The notes beneath the pieces are model-generated. The model ran no database searches and was not told where the DNA came from. It was given only the letters and a program-made list of their open reading frames with translations. Shown here one piece after another: positions 39,095-49,066 of a stretch of 64,000 bases of DNA; within the stretch, counting starts at the first letter, position 1, and each line of letters opens with the position of its first letter. The stretch comes from Myxococcales bacterium. Lineage in GTDB: Bacteria > Myxococcota_A > Polyangia > Haliangiales > Haliangiaceae. The DNA lies in the NCBI GenBank assembly GCA_016706545.1, contig JADJJK010000010.1:62001-126000 (forward strand), written 5' to 3'. Both the position numbers and the translations under genes were made by a program.

Positions 39095-40567
39095 TCACTC
39101 GCAGGCGCTGGCTTCGTTGAGCGAGGTCGCGTTGATCACGCACAGCCGCGACTTGTCGCTCCAGTTCGAGCTCCGGCACTCGGCGAGGATCTGCTCGAGC
39201 GCCGCGGGCAGCTCGGTCTCGATCTTGTGCTTCGCCTCCTCGAGCTCTTCCTCGGACATGTCCTTGACCCGGCCCTGCAGCTCCGCGCCGATGAGCTCTG
39301 CTGCCTTCTCCGCCACGTGCTCGCAGGACACCGAGTGGGCGCCGTCGTTGCCGCCCTCGTTGCCGGCCGCGGGCGCGGCGGCGACCTCGGTGGGCTCCTC
39401 GGGCGAGGGCTCGCTGGGGGCGACCACCGTGGGATCTGCGGCTGGCTCCTGGGGCGCGCTCGGCGCCGTCGGCGGCTCGGCGCTGGCGACCGCGGTGCCG
39501 AGGTCCGTGTTCTCGGCGCCGGAGTTGGTGAAGTGGCCAGCCAGGAGCTTGTTCCAGGCCTTGCCGATCTTGCCGTACTCCTCGGGGCAGCGCTTGGCGC
39601 GCGTCGCGGGCAGGGTCCCGGAGTCGACGAAGTTTCCGTACTTGCCGGGATCGGAGCCGTAGATCAGGCACACGATGTTGTAGAAGCGCTGGCCATCAAA
39701 GGCGTGCTCGTCCCAGAACGGGGTCTCGTTGCCGCCCTTCTGCTGGAGCTGGAACCAGTACGCGCCGGACAGCGCCATGCCCACGCCCTCGTCGCCGGTG
39801 CCGATCAGCGTGAGCGTGGCGATCTGGTCGGCGGAGTCTTCCTCGCGGCCCACCGCCGGCAGCTCGAGCTGGTCGATGAGCGCGTGGCCCACCTCATGGA
39901 AGAAGCTGAAGGCCACGGCGCCGAACACCGCGGTGCCCAGCTCGTCGTTGCTCTTGGCCACCGGCTTGAACACCGACAGGAAGTAGTCGATGAGCTCGTA
40001 GCAGACGATGATGCGCTTTCCGTTGGGGTCATAGAAGGCGTTGACCGTGTTGCAGGCGACGAGCTGGATCTCGACCTGGTTGGGGATGCGGATGGTCTTG
40101 TTGAGCCCCTCGGCGAACTTCTCGAACACCCGGTTCTCTTCGAGGAGCTTTCGATAGGTCTCGTGCGCCTCCTTTTCCGAGCGGTTGTACGTCACCGAGA
40201 AGCCGGTCTGCTTGATGGTGCCAAAGGAGCGCAGCGCCAGCTTCTCTTGCTCGGGCGCGGCGATGGAGGACACGTCCACCTTCATGGCGGTGGCGCCCGA
40301 GAGCGCCTTGACCTCGCCTTCGCCGGCCTTCTGCTTGCTCTCGGCGAGCTTGGCCAGCTCGTCGCCGTCCTTGGCGGCGATGGCCACGGCGCCAGGCGGC
40401 GGCGCGGTCCACGGATCGACCGGGCCCGAGGAGTTCCAGGGATCGGTGGCCGCGGTGGAGCTTTCTCCGGGGCCAGGGGCCGCTTTCTTCTTGCAGCCGG
40501 AGGCGGCGACGAGAGCAAGCGAGGACACGAGCACAGCGAGAGCGAGGCGCCGCATGGGTGCCGCCAT
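39095..40567 (-). CDS. DUF4344-type metallopeptidase lipoprotein
   Basis: ATG 40567 (or 40555) gives a lipoprotein signal, LAVLVSSLALVAASGC, with the acylated cysteine followed by KKK; 490 residues from 40567. The zinc motif is FFHEVGHALIDQLELPAVGREEDSADQIA, a HExxH with a downstream acidic ligand like DUF4344 putative metallopeptidases. IIVCYELIDYF precedes it, as in that family. The C-terminal 120 residues are Ala/Pro/Glu-rich and then helical with cysteines. The function is unknown; a secreted, membrane-tethered protease is likely. The preceding open frame (to 40768) overlaps uvrC and is not coding. Confidence 0.85.
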   Translation of the reverse strand: MAAPMRRLALAVLVSSLALVAASGCKKKAAPGPGESSTAATDPWNSSGPVDPWTAPPPGAVAIAAKDGDELAKLAESKQKAGEGEVKALSGATAMKVDVSSIAAPEQEKLALRSFGTIKQTGFSVTYNRSEKEAHETYRKLLEENRVFEKFAEGLNKTIRIPNQVEIQLVACNTVNAFYDPNGKRIIVCYELIDYFLSVFKPVAKSNDELGTAVFGAVAFSFFHEVGHALIDQLELPAVGREEDSADQIATLTLIGTGDEGVGMALSGAYWFQLQQKGGNETPFWDEHAFDGQRFYNIVCLIYGSDPGKYGNFVDSGTLPATRAKRCPEEYGKIGKAWNKLLAGHFTNSGAENTDLGTAVASAEPPTAPSAPQEPAADPTVVAPSEPSPEEPTEVAAAPAAGNEGGNDGAHSVSCEHVAEKAAELIGAELQGRVKDMSEEELEEAKHKIETELPAALEQILAECRSSNWSDKSRLCVINATSLNEASACE

Positions 40568-40670
40568 GGTAGCGCAGCCACCTGGCGCCGTGGCGGTGGA
40601 TCGCACGCGAGCTGCGGAGCGCGGGCCCGCTGCGGCCTTGGCGCCTGGCCGGGCCGGCCAGGCGATCCCT

Positions 40671-42875
40671 TCAGGGCTTCCCGGGGGAGGCCGGCGCAGT
40701 GGGCGCGGGCTCGGCGCCGGCGGCTGCGCCGGAGGCATCGAAGAAGGCGCGCACCGCGGCGGCGGCATTGCGGGTCATGCCGGGGCAGCGGGCCAGGTCT
40801 TCGGCGGTGGCGGTGCGGATGGCGCGCACGCTGCCGAAGTGGCGCAAGAGGGCGCGGCGGCGGGCCTCGCCGACGCCGGGGATCTCTTCTAGCTCGGAGC
40901 GCAGCGCGGTCTTGCCGCGGCGTTGCTGGTGGAAGGAGTTGGCGAAGCGGTGGGCCTCGTCGCGCAGCCGGGCCAGCAGGTAGAGCTCGGGGGAGTTTGG
41001 CCGGAGCTGGACCGGGTCCTTGACGTTGGGGCGATAGATGCGGTCGGGCGCGTCGCCGCTCTCGAGCTCTCGCTCTTTGGCCAGCCCCACCACGTCGACG
41101 CCGCGTTCGCCCAGGGCGATGCCGAGGTCGCGCAGGGCGGCCATCGCCATGCCGAGCTGGCCCTTGCCGCCGTCGATGACGAGCAGGTCCGGCGCCTCCC
41201 ACGCGGCGTCCTTGCGCTTGCCCGGCGCGCGCTTGCTCGCGGAGTTCGGGGTCGAGTCGGCGTCGGCGATCTCGAGTGCGGCGTCGGCGACGGCGTCGGC
41301 GGCATCGAGCGCGGCGACGGCGTCGGCGGCCTCGAGCGCGGCGTCGGCGGACTCGGAATCGGCATCGGCATCGGCGTCGGCTTCCGTCTCGGTGTCGGTG
41401 TCCTCGAGCGCAGCGTCGGCGTCGGCGATCTCGAGCGCGATCTCGGCGTCGGTCTCGGCCGGCGACACGCCCGCGGCGCGCCGGAATCGTCGGGTCAGCA
41501 CCTCGTACATCGCCGCGAAGTCGTCGTTGCCCACGGTGCGCACCTTGAACTTGCGATACAGCGCCTTGGCCGGCTCGCCCTCGACGAACGTCACCATCGA
41601 CGCCACGGTCTCGCTGCCCTGCAGGTGCGCGATGTCGAAGCACTCGATGCGTCGCGGCACGCGCGCGAGCCCCAGGCGCTCTTGCACCTTGGTCAGCAGC
41701 GCCTCGACGTCGCGGCTCTGGCCGTGCCGGGCGGTGGCGCTGGCGGCGGCGTTGCGGTCCGCCAGCTCCACCAGTCGCGCCCGGGTGCCGCGGCGCGGCT
41801 CCACCAGGCGCACCTTGCGACCGCGCGCGCTGCCCAGCCAGTCCGCCAGCACCTCGCTGTCCTCCAGATCGACGCCGACCACGATCTCGTCGGGGATGAA
41901 GGTGCCGCTGCCGTAGTAGGCCTGGAGGTGTTCGGCCAGCACCTCGGGCGTGGGCAGCTCCTGGTCGCGCTGCTGGAAGGCCCGCTTGCCCACCAGCTTG
42001 CCGGCGCGCACGAACAGGACGGCGACCTCGATCGCGTCCGCCTCGCGGTGGCAGCCCCACACGTCCTGATCGATGAAGTCGTCCTGGACGATGTCCTGGC
42101 GCGCCAGCGTGCGCTGGACGGCGGCGATGGAGTCGCGGACCAGCGCGGCGCTCTCGTAGTCCTCGGCTTCGGCGCGCGCCGCCATGCGCACGCCCAGGCG
42201 CGCCACCAGCTCCTTGTCCTTGCCGCCGAGGAACATCATCACGTCGTCCACCTGGTCGGCGTACGCGGCCGGCGCCACCGGCAGCGCGCAGGGCGCGGGG
42301 CAGCGCTTGATCTGATATTGCAGGCACGGCCGCCCGCGCGTCTCCAGCACGTGATCCGTGCAGGTGCGGAGCTGGAAGTGTCGGTTGAGCACGCGCAGCG
42401 TGTGCCGCGCCGAGGTGGCGGAGTGATACGGGCCGAAGTAGTGCGCGTCGTCATCGCGGATGTTACGCACCACCTCCACGCGCGGAAACAGCGCGGCGCG
42501 GGCCGGGCCCTTGTCGTCGGGCGCAGCGGGCGTAGCGGGCGCAGCGGCGGGCTTGCGCAGCCGCAAGACCAGGTACTGTTTGTCGTCGCGCAGCTTGACG
42601 TTGAAGCGCGGCTGGTGCTGCTTGATCAGGTGGTTCTCGAGGAGCAGCGCCTCCTTCTCGGCGGTGACCACCAGGGTCTCGATGTCCGCCACCGCGCGGC
42701 CCAAAAAGCCGGCGGCCACGAAGAAGCGCTCGTCGCCGCCGGGCCGGAAGTACTGCCGCACGCGGCTGCGCAAGTTCTTGGCCTTGCCGACATACACCAC
42801 CTTGCCGCGGCTATCCTTGAACAGATAGACGCCGGGGTCGGTGGGGACGCGGTCTAGGACCTCACGCGCGAGCAC
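40671..42875 (-). CDS. uvrC: UvrABC excinuclease subunit C
   Basis: UvrC makes the two incisions of nucleotide excision repair. Domains: a GIY-YIG nuclease at the N-terminus (PTDPGVYLFKDSRGKVVYVGKAKNL), a Cys-rich segment (CLQYQIKRCPAPC), the UVR UvrB-binding motif (LGVRMAARAEAEDYESAALVRDSI), the RNase H-like nuclease (ECFDIAHLQGSETVASMV...PDLLVIDGGKGQLGMA), and helix-hairpin-helix (IPGVGEARRRALLRHFGSV). It is 734 residues, about 120 more than usual. An Asp/Glu/Ala repeat of about 80 residues (roughly 470-550) is inserted in the RNase H-like domain, and a Pro/Ala loop and tail account for the rest. Catalytic motifs are intact. Confidence 0.95.
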   Translation of the reverse strand: MLAREVLDRVPTDPGVYLFKDSRGKVVYVGKAKNLRSRVRQYFRPGGDERFFVAAGFLGRAVADIETLVVTAEKEALLLENHLIKQHQPRFNVKLRDDKQYLVLRLRKPAAAPATPAAPDDKGPARAALFPRVEVVRNIRDDDAHYFGPYHSATSARHTLRVLNRHFQLRTCTDHVLETRGRPCLQYQIKRCPAPCALPVAPAAYADQVDDVMMFLGGKDKELVARLGVRMAARAEAEDYESAALVRDSIAAVQRTLARQDIVQDDFIDQDVWGCHREADAIEVAVLFVRAGKLVGKRAFQQRDQELPTPEVLAEHLQAYYGSGTFIPDEIVVGVDLEDSEVLADWLGSARGRKVRLVEPRRGTRARLVELADRNAAASATARHGQSRDVEALLTKVQERLGLARVPRRIECFDIAHLQGSETVASMVTFVEGEPAKALYRKFKVRTVGNDDFAAMYEVLTRRFRRAAGVSPAETDAEIALEIADADAALEDTDTETEADADADADSESADAALEAADAVAALDAADAVADAALEIADADSTPNSASKRAPGKRKDAAWEAPDLLVIDGGKGQLGMAMAALRDLGIALGERGVDVVGLAKERELESGDAPDRIYRPNVKDPVQLRPNSPELYLLARLRDEAHRFANSFHQQRRGKTALRSELEEIPGVGEARRRALLRHFGSVRAIRTATAEDLARCPGMTRNAAAAVRAFFDASGAAAGAEPAPTAPASPGKP

Positions 42876-42923
42876 GTCGGCAGCATAGCCGCCCTGGGTC
42901 TGCCGCGCAGCTCACCGGCTGAG

Positions 42924-44060
<1,137 letters not shown>

Positions 44061-44226
44061 GTCGCGCGACTATAGCAGCGCGAACGCGGCACGCCCGCCA
44101 GGGAGGCGAAAATGCGTGCGGCGAAGCCAGCTTGAGCGTGGCGCCGAGGTCTGGCGAGGCCGCTCGGCGCTCGCTCGACGCTTGCTCGCTCGCCGCGTGC
44201 CCGCCGCTCGCGCGGCGTTTGCTCGC

Positions 44227-44805
44227 CTACTCGGGTGCGACGGAGGCGGCGCGCCAGCGGGCGAACGCGCGCAGGCCGCGGGGACGGTCCGCCACCGGCA
44301 GGCTGACGCCGCCCATGTGAACGCGCAGGTTCTGGAGCTGGAAGCGCTTGGCCAGGCGGCGGTGCATGGACTCGCCGGGGAGGCGCGCGCCGCGCAGCGC
44401 GGGCAGGGCCTTGATGCGATCGACGATCGTGTAGCGGCCCACCGCGATCTCGGCGTCGCACGCCTCTCGATCGACTCGCGCCAGCGCCTCGGCGAGGCCA
44501 TCGAGCGGGCTCATGGCGGCGGTCGGGGTGAGGATGACGAGCAGCCGGCCCTGGGCCCGCGCCGCGCCTGAGTCCACGCCGCGGTGGCGGCCCGGCGCGT
44601 GGATCACCCGCAGCTCCGGGACGTCGCCGCGCAGCAGCGCCAGCACCGCGTGGGAGTTGTCACCGGAGTCTTCGTCGATGCCCAGCAGCTCGAAGCTCCC
44701 ATCCAGCGCGCGCAGCGCGTGCGCACATCGGCGCACGGCCGGACCAATGATCTCTTCGTCATCCCCGAAAGGCAGCAGAATGGACAAGTCCACCGCTTGG
44801 CGCAT
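44227..44805 (-). CDS. Glycosyltransferase family 2-like protein
   Basis: The 192-residue protein has a GT-A start (VDLSILLPFGDDEEIIGPAVRRCAHAL, then FELLGIDEDSGDNSHAVLAL) and LRVIHAPGRHRGVDSGAARAQGRLLVILTP, resembling the nucleotide-binding half of GT2 enzymes. It is shorter than the usual 230-300 residues. The catalytic acceptor region is replaced by RGARLPGESMHRRLAKRFQLQNLRVHMGG. It is likely a divergent or inactive family member. It lies downstream of two other glycosyltransferase genes on the same strand (108 bp gap), which suggests a common polysaccharide or glycolipid pathway. Confidence 0.7.
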   Translation of the reverse strand: MRQAVDLSILLPFGDDEEIIGPAVRRCAHALRALDGSFELLGIDEDSGDNSHAVLALLRGDVPELRVIHAPGRHRGVDSGAARAQGRLLVILTPTAAMSPLDGLAEALARVDREACDAEIAVGRYTIVDRIKALPALRGARLPGESMHRRLAKRFQLQNLRVHMGGVSLPVADRPRGLRAFARWRAASVAPE

Positions 44806-44913
44806 GTGGCTGCTGTCCCTAGCAGATCCTGTGCCGCTCGCCGCGACGCGGCACAGGAAAGGGATTCGCAGGCCTGCATGGTCGGACCTTGCGTGAGCTG
44901 CGAAGGAATACGC

Positions 44914-46221
44914 TCAACTCGGTGACTGCTGCGTAACAACCTTCGCACTTGGCGAGGCTGGGAGCGCGGCTAGCGTGGCAGGGGGGTGTGGGGCAAAGGC
45001 TCCCATCCAGTGGTGCCAGAGGGCCTCTGCGACCCGGTGCCAATCAAACTGCTGGGCCACCTGCTGGAGCACCCTGGGCGCTGGCGGCGCGGCCACCAGC
45101 GCGTCGAGCGCGGTCGCCCAGCGCGCGGCCACCTCGGGCTCGGCCACCTCGTCGAGGCTGCCGCCGTCGCCGCCCAGGAGCTTGACGCCGGCGCCGAGCT
45201 CCGGCAGGCCGCCGACCGCCGTCGCCAGCACCGGGACCCCGCAGGCCAGGGCCTCCAGCGCGGCCAGCGGCGTGCCCTCGCTGCGGCCATCGGGGAGCCG
45301 GCGCGACGGCACCAGCAAGGCCGCCGCGTGCGCCAGGTGGGCATCGCGGGCGCGCGCGTCCAGCTCGCCGACGAAGCGGACGCGGTCGCCGAGCGGACGG
45401 GCGAGCTCGGCGAGCGGCGCGCGCTCCGGGCCGTCGCCAGCGATGACCAGCGTCAGGTCCGAGCGGGTGAGCGCCAGCGCGCGCACCGCCAGCGCCACGC
45501 CCTTTAGCGGGACCAGCCGGGCCAGCACCAAGGCATACGGGCCGGCAACGGGCCGGGCGTGGAGCTGCCTCTGGCTCGCGAAGTGGGCGAGGTCCACGCC
45601 CATCGGCTGGACCAGCGTCTGTTCGTCGAAGCGCGGGCGCAGCCACGGCGGCGCGGTGCGCCTGGCCAGGGCCGCCAGCTCGGCGGACACGAAGACCAGG
45701 CGCGCGCGTCGGGCCAGCAAGAGGCCCAGCGCGGCGGGCAACAGGCCGGCGCGGCGCAAGAGGTGGACGTCGCCGCCGTGGGCGATGGCCAAGAGCGGGC
45801 CGCGCACCGGCAGCGCGGCCAGCGCCGAGGGCGCCAGCCAGTGGGCGAGCGCCGCGTCCCAGCGCGCGGCGCGGCGCAGGGTGGTGATGGTCAGCCTGGC
45901 GGAGAAGGACAGCGCGGCGCGCGCGCCGCCCAGGCCGCCTCGTGGCAGGGCCTCGGGCGCTCCTCCGGAATAGAAGAGCGGGCTTGGCAGCCGGGTGACG
46001 CGCAGGCTGGGCTCGCGCACCGCGGCCTGCGCGTGGTCGAGCGAGGTGGGGGCGTAGCCGTCGCTCGTGCGCTCTTCCCGCGGGGTGGTGGCCGAGCCGG
46101 CGGCGATGACCTCCACGGTGTGGCCGCGGCGGCGCAGCAGCTCCACGCCGCTGGCCACGAAGTGGCCGGCCGCGTCGCCGCGGTGGCGCGGGAACGAGGT
46201 GGTGACGACGCCGATCCTCAT
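44914..46221 (-). CDS. Glycosyltransferase family 4
   Basis: ATG 46221 (MRIGVVTTSFPRHRGDAAGHFVASGVELLRRRGHTVEVIA) overlaps the upstream gene by ATGA, giving 435 residues. It is a GT-B glycosyltransferase. The N-lobe has IAHGGDVHLLRRAGLLP. The C-lobe has YALVLARLVPLKGVALAVRALAL, LVIAGDGPERAPL, RVRFVGELD, and the donor-binding EGTPLAALEALACGVPVLATAVGGLPEL. It transfers a nucleotide-activated sugar to a lipid-linked or polysaccharide acceptor. The coupled upstream GT2 gene suggests consecutive sugar additions. The acceptor is unknown. Confidence 0.92.
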   Translation of the reverse strand: MRIGVVTTSFPRHRGDAAGHFVASGVELLRRRGHTVEVIAAGSATTPREERTSDGYAPTSLDHAQAAVREPSLRVTRLPSPLFYSGGAPEALPRGGLGGARAALSFSARLTITTLRRAARWDAALAHWLAPSALAALPVRGPLLAIAHGGDVHLLRRAGLLPAALGLLLARRARLVFVSAELAALARRTAPPWLRPRFDEQTLVQPMGVDLAHFASQRQLHARPVAGPYALVLARLVPLKGVALAVRALALTRSDLTLVIAGDGPERAPLAELARPLGDRVRFVGELDARARDAHLAHAAALLVPSRRLPDGRSEGTPLAALEALACGVPVLATAVGGLPELGAGVKLLGGDGGSLDEVAEPEVAARWATALDALVAAPPAPRVLQQVAQQFDWHRVAEALWHHWMGAFAPHPPATLAALPASPSAKVVTQQSPS

Positions 46222-46958
46222 TCGCGGCGCAGGCGCGCGGCCAGCCGCGTGCTCCACGAGCGCAGGAGGACCCAGGGGATCGGATGCACCGCGGTCCGCA
46301 GGTTGATGCCGCTCTTCCAGTGCGGCCCATAGATGGGGCGCACCGGGACATCCACCACCCGCGCGCCAGCGATGGCCAGCCGCGACAGCAGGTCGTTGGG
46401 GTAGCCGTAGCGCGGAAACAGGGCGTCCAGATCGATCTCGGCCAGCACGCGGCGGTGCATGGCGGTGTAGCCGCACTGCGAATCGAAGATGTGGCGATAG
46501 CCCGAGGTGATGCGCGTGGCCGCCGACAGCGCCAGGTTGCCGACGATGCGGCTCGGCGGCATGGCGGTCCAGATCTCGGGGTGCAGGAAGCGGTTGCCCT
46601 TGACGTAGTCGGCGCGGTCCTCGGCGATGGGGTCGATGAGCCGCGGCAGGTCTTCCGGATCCATCTGGCCATCGCCGGCCATCACGGCGATGACGTCGCA
46701 GCCGCGGTCCAGCGCGTGTCGGTACCCGGTGCTGATCGCGGCGCCCACGCCGCGGTTGGCGGCGTGCTGGATCACCACGGTGGTGCCCGGCCGGGCCTGT
46801 GCGGCGGCCTGCGCCAGCGGCAAGGTGGCGTCGTGGGAGGCGTCGTCGACGACGAGGATGTCGTCGACCAGCGCGGGGACGTCCGCGATGGTGCGGCCGA
46901 TGGCGCGCGCTTCATTGTACGCGGGGATCACGACGCCGACGCGCAGGCTCCGGTACAT
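46218..46958 (-). CDS. Glycosyltransferase family 2, polyprenyl-phosphate type
   Basis: The 246-residue GT-A enzyme has VGVVIPAYNEARAIGRTIADVP, ILVVDDASHDAT, NRGVGAAISTGYRHAL, VIAVMAGDGQMDPEDLPRLI (the DxD-like metal motif) and KGNRFLHP. The later IFDSQCGYTAMHRRVL matches dolichol/undecaprenyl-phosphate sugar synthases. It would make a polyprenyl-phosphate sugar or start a glycan. No C-terminal membrane helices are seen. It overlaps the GT4 gene by 4 bp, so the two are translated as an operon. Confidence 0.9.
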   Translation of the reverse strand: MYRSLRVGVVIPAYNEARAIGRTIADVPALVDDILVVDDASHDATLPLAQAAAQARPGTTVVIQHAANRGVGAAISTGYRHALDRGCDVIAVMAGDGQMDPEDLPRLIDPIAEDRADYVKGNRFLHPEIWTAMPPSRIVGNLALSAATRITSGYRHIFDSQCGYTAMHRRVLAEIDLDALFPRYGYPNDLLSRLAIAGARVVDVPVRPIYGPHWKSGINLRTAVHPIPWVLLRSWSTRLAARLRRE

Positions 46959-47303
46959 CGCGGTGTACTATGCGCAAGGTGCGCGGCGCGTCCAGCGGTT
47001 TCGCGGCACTTTGCGCGGACCGGGAGGCTTCCGAGAATTTCTCGCCAGCGGTCGGGCGCGAGGTGGACTGCACGGGCGCGCAGCATCGGGCGGCCGGCGT
47101 ACGGCCGGCGCGCGGATCGTCGTCGGAGATCGCGGAGGGATCATGGGTCCACACGCCCGGCCCGCCGCGGCGCGCGCCAGGACGCGCGCGGGGGAGATCC
47201 GGACCTTTGAGCGCGCCACGGAGCAGCAACCGCGCCCCCTTGGAACCCGAGCCTGTCAGACTTTCGTGCTAGCCCTTGCGCGTTACTTCAAGCGAGGACA
47301 CCC
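46959..47303. other. Divergent upstream region of the GT2 gene and ssb
   Basis: No gene is supported. The ssb side has gagga at about 47291 as ribosome site. A possible promoter may lie around the TTGGAACCCGAGCC...GTGCTAG stretch (47239-47272), but spacing does not fit a clear consensus. Short open frames here are shadows. Confidence 0.5.
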
Positions 47304-47810
47304 ATGGCAGGTGGAGTCAACAAAGTCATTCTAGTGGGGCATCTCGGCGCGGATCCCGATATGCGCTACACGCCCAGCGGACAAGGCGTGTGCGAGCTGC
47401 GGCTGGCCACCAGCGAGAGCTGGAACGACAAGAACGGGCAGCGGCAAGAACGCACGGAGTGGCACCGCGTCGTGGTGTGGGGCAAGCGCGCGGAGATTTG
47501 CTCCAAGTATCTTGCCAAGGGTCGCCAGGTCTACGTCGAGGGTCGCATCCAGACCCGAAGCTACGACGACAAGGACGGCAACAAGCGCTACATCACCGAG
47601 GTGATCGCCAACGACGTCCAGTTCCTCGGCGGCGGTGGCGCTGGTGGCGGCGGGCGCGAGGGCGGTGGTGGGCGTGAGGGCGGAGGCGGCGGCGGAGGCG
47701 GGGGTCGTGATCGCGGCGGCCGCAGCGATGAGCCGCCGATGGACCAGGATATGGGCGGTGGGTTTGGCGGGGGCGGCGGACCTGGCCCGGACGACGACAT
47801 TCCGTTCTGA
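47304..47810 (+). CDS. ssb: Single-stranded DNA-binding protein
   Basis: The 168-residue protein is the replication and repair SSB. The OB fold spans residues 1-110 (VNKVILVGHLGADPDMRYTPSG, LRLATSESWNDKNGQRQERTEWHRVVVWGKRAEICSKYLAKGRQVYVEGRI, YITEVIANDVQFLG). A long Gly/Arg-rich linker follows, and the acidic tip DDDIPF recruits partner proteins. The start is supported by GAGGA six bases upstream. It stands alone, without rpsF/rpsR. Its end is followed by a hairpin (47826-47844). Confidence 0.97.
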   Translation: MAGGVNKVILVGHLGADPDMRYTPSGQGVCELRLATSESWNDKNGQRQERTEWHRVVVWGKRAEICSKYLAKGRQVYVEGRIQTRSYDDKDGNKRYITEVIANDVQFLGGGGAGGGGREGGGGREGGGGGGGGGRDRGGRSDEPPMDQDMGGGFGGGGGPGPDDDIPF

Positions 47811-47825
47811 GCTCGCCGCGCACGT

Positions 47826-47844
47826 CCGTGCCACTTGGGCACGG
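47826..47844 (+). terminator. Hairpin after ssb
   Basis: Perfect 7-bp stem CCGTGCC/GGCACGG with loop ACTTG, 16 nt after the ssb stop. No T tract follows, so termination without a U tract or transcript protection is the likely role. Confidence 0.5.
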
Positions 47845-47903
47845 CGGCTAGGAACAGGAGCTGCAAGCAGGTAGCGCTGGCGCCGGGGGCGCTGGAGGCA
47901 ACC

Positions 47904-48767
47904 ATGCAACATTCGAGGATCTGGGCCGCAAGTGCGGCGGTCGTCACGTGCCTGCAGTTCACAGGGCAGCCGGTGGTGCGGGCGGATTCCGCACGGCCCG
48001 CGGCGGTGCCGGCGGTCTCGCCCTGGGGGGCGACCGCCGTGCGGGCGGGCACCCTGCACGATGACGATGACCCGCCCACAGATCTTGGGCCGCCCGAGGT
48101 GAGAGGGCCAGCGGCGCTCCGCCCAACGAAGCTCGGGCCGGCGTTTGCGCTGCACGACACGTGGGGGCCAACCGCGCGGGTGGGCACCGTGGTGGGCACG
48201 GTGGAGGCGGACGTGACCGCGGCCACCGGCCTTGGGCTCTCGGTGGCCGGCGGGCATCGCTTTGGCCGCCTCACCGTGGAATCCGAGCTGGCGATGATCC
48301 GGCTGCAAGAGCAGGGGTCGTCGTCGCTGGCGCTCGGCCAGAGCGCTCGGCTGGGGGTGATCGTGCGCTACGACGTGGTGCGCCTGGGATCCAGGATGGC
48401 AGGTCCCAACACCATGATCGCGATGTTCGTCGAGGGCGGCGCGGCGCAGACGTGGAACCACTGGTATGAGCCCGCCGCCAACGAGCTGCCACGCGCGGTG
48501 CCGCTGGACACGCGCCGGGTGGAGGGCCAGGCGGGCCTCGGGGTGGCCATCGATCACCGCATCCTGCAACCTGCGGGGTTCCCCAACCGGATCGCCTGGC
48601 ACCTGGGCTGGCGCTTCGCGGCGCCCTCGCCGGTGCGCGACGAGGTCGCGTGCCGTGGCTCCTGCCGCATCGCCGCCACGCCCATGCAGGCCAGCAGCGG
48701 GTCTGGGTTCGCCAGCTCGGTGCAGGCCTCGGTGATGTTTCAGTCTAGCCTGGCGTTCACCTGGTGA
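47904..48767 (+). CDS. Secreted beta-rich hypothetical protein
   Basis: ATG 47904 has a GGAGG site at about 47894 and gives 287 residues beginning MQHSRIWAASAAVVTCLQFTGQPVVRADS, a signal peptide. The mature part has a disordered Pro/Asp region (HDDDDPPTDLGPPEV), then alternating beta-strand pattern ending in MFQSSLAFTW, whose terminal Trp fits an outer-membrane barrel. I do not recognise the family. It resembles in style the small barrel at 35401. It is convergent with a small lipoprotein gene, sharing a hairpin at both stops. Confidence 0.6.
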   Translation: MQHSRIWAASAAVVTCLQFTGQPVVRADSARPAAVPAVSPWGATAVRAGTLHDDDDPPTDLGPPEVRGPAALRPTKLGPAFALHDTWGPTARVGTVVGTVEADVTAATGLGLSVAGGHRFGRLTVESELAMIRLQEQGSSSLALGQSARLGVIVRYDVVRLGSRMAGPNTMIAMFVEGGAAQTWNHWYEPAANELPRAVPLDTRRVEGQAGLGVAIDHRILQPAGFPNRIAWHLGWRFAAPSPVRDEVACRGSCRIAATPMQASSGSGFASSVQASVMFQSSLAFTW

Positions 48768-48784
48768 GCCGCCTGGCGGTCACC
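48763..48784. terminator. Bidirectional hairpin between convergent genes
   Basis: GGTGA-g-CCGCC/GGCGG-TCACC covers the stop codons of the upstream plus-strand gene and the downstream minus-strand gene. It has one bulged G and a tiny loop. Confidence 0.5.
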
Positions 48785-49028
48785 GGGGCGCGGAGGCGTC
48801 GCCGGTGCAGTTCTCTGCCGCCATGCACTCGCCCTGCTTCTCGGAGCACTCCATCCGGTTGATCTCTTCATAGCTGGGTCGGCCGTTCTCCGAGCCGATG
48901 GGGACCCAGCGACAGCAGCAGGTGTCGCTCTCGATCTGGTCGTTCTCGGGTTCCACGACCTTCTTGGGAGGGGCGCTGCACGCGGCGACGTGGAGCCAGA
49001 GCAGAGCCAGCGCAAGGACGCTTCGCAT
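48780..49028 (-). CDS. Small cysteine-rich lipoprotein
   Basis: ATG 49028 gives 82 residues. MRSVLALALLWLHVAACSAPP is a lipoprotein signal with the acylated Cys after AA. The mature part contains TCCCRW, MECSEKQGECMAAENCTG, six cysteines that probably pair in disulfides. No family is recognised. It is downstream of the DNA methyltransferase on the same strand, with a perfect hairpin between (49029-49048). Without the frame repair described for the methyltransferase, that gene would run into this one. Confidence 0.65.
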   Translation of the reverse strand: MRSVLALALLWLHVAACSAPPKKVVEPENDQIESDTCCCRWVPIGSENGRPSYEEINRMECSEKQGECMAAENCTGDASAPR

Positions 49029-49048
49029 GGCCGTGCTGTAACACGGCC
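49029..49048 (-). terminator. Perfect hairpin abutting the lipoprotein start
   Basis: GGCCGTG/CACGGCC, 7 bp, loop CTGTAA, immediately 5' of ATG 49028 on the minus strand and 18 nt after the corrected methyltransferase stop. It could end the methyltransferase transcript or mask the lipoprotein ribosome site. Confidence 0.5.
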
Positions 49049-49066
49049 GGTGGCGCGGTGCATCTT

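Noticed and set aside
48868..49066. C-terminal extension of the methyltransferase
   Set aside because: It follows a detectable deletion in the tail repeat and overlaps the lipoprotein gene in another frame.
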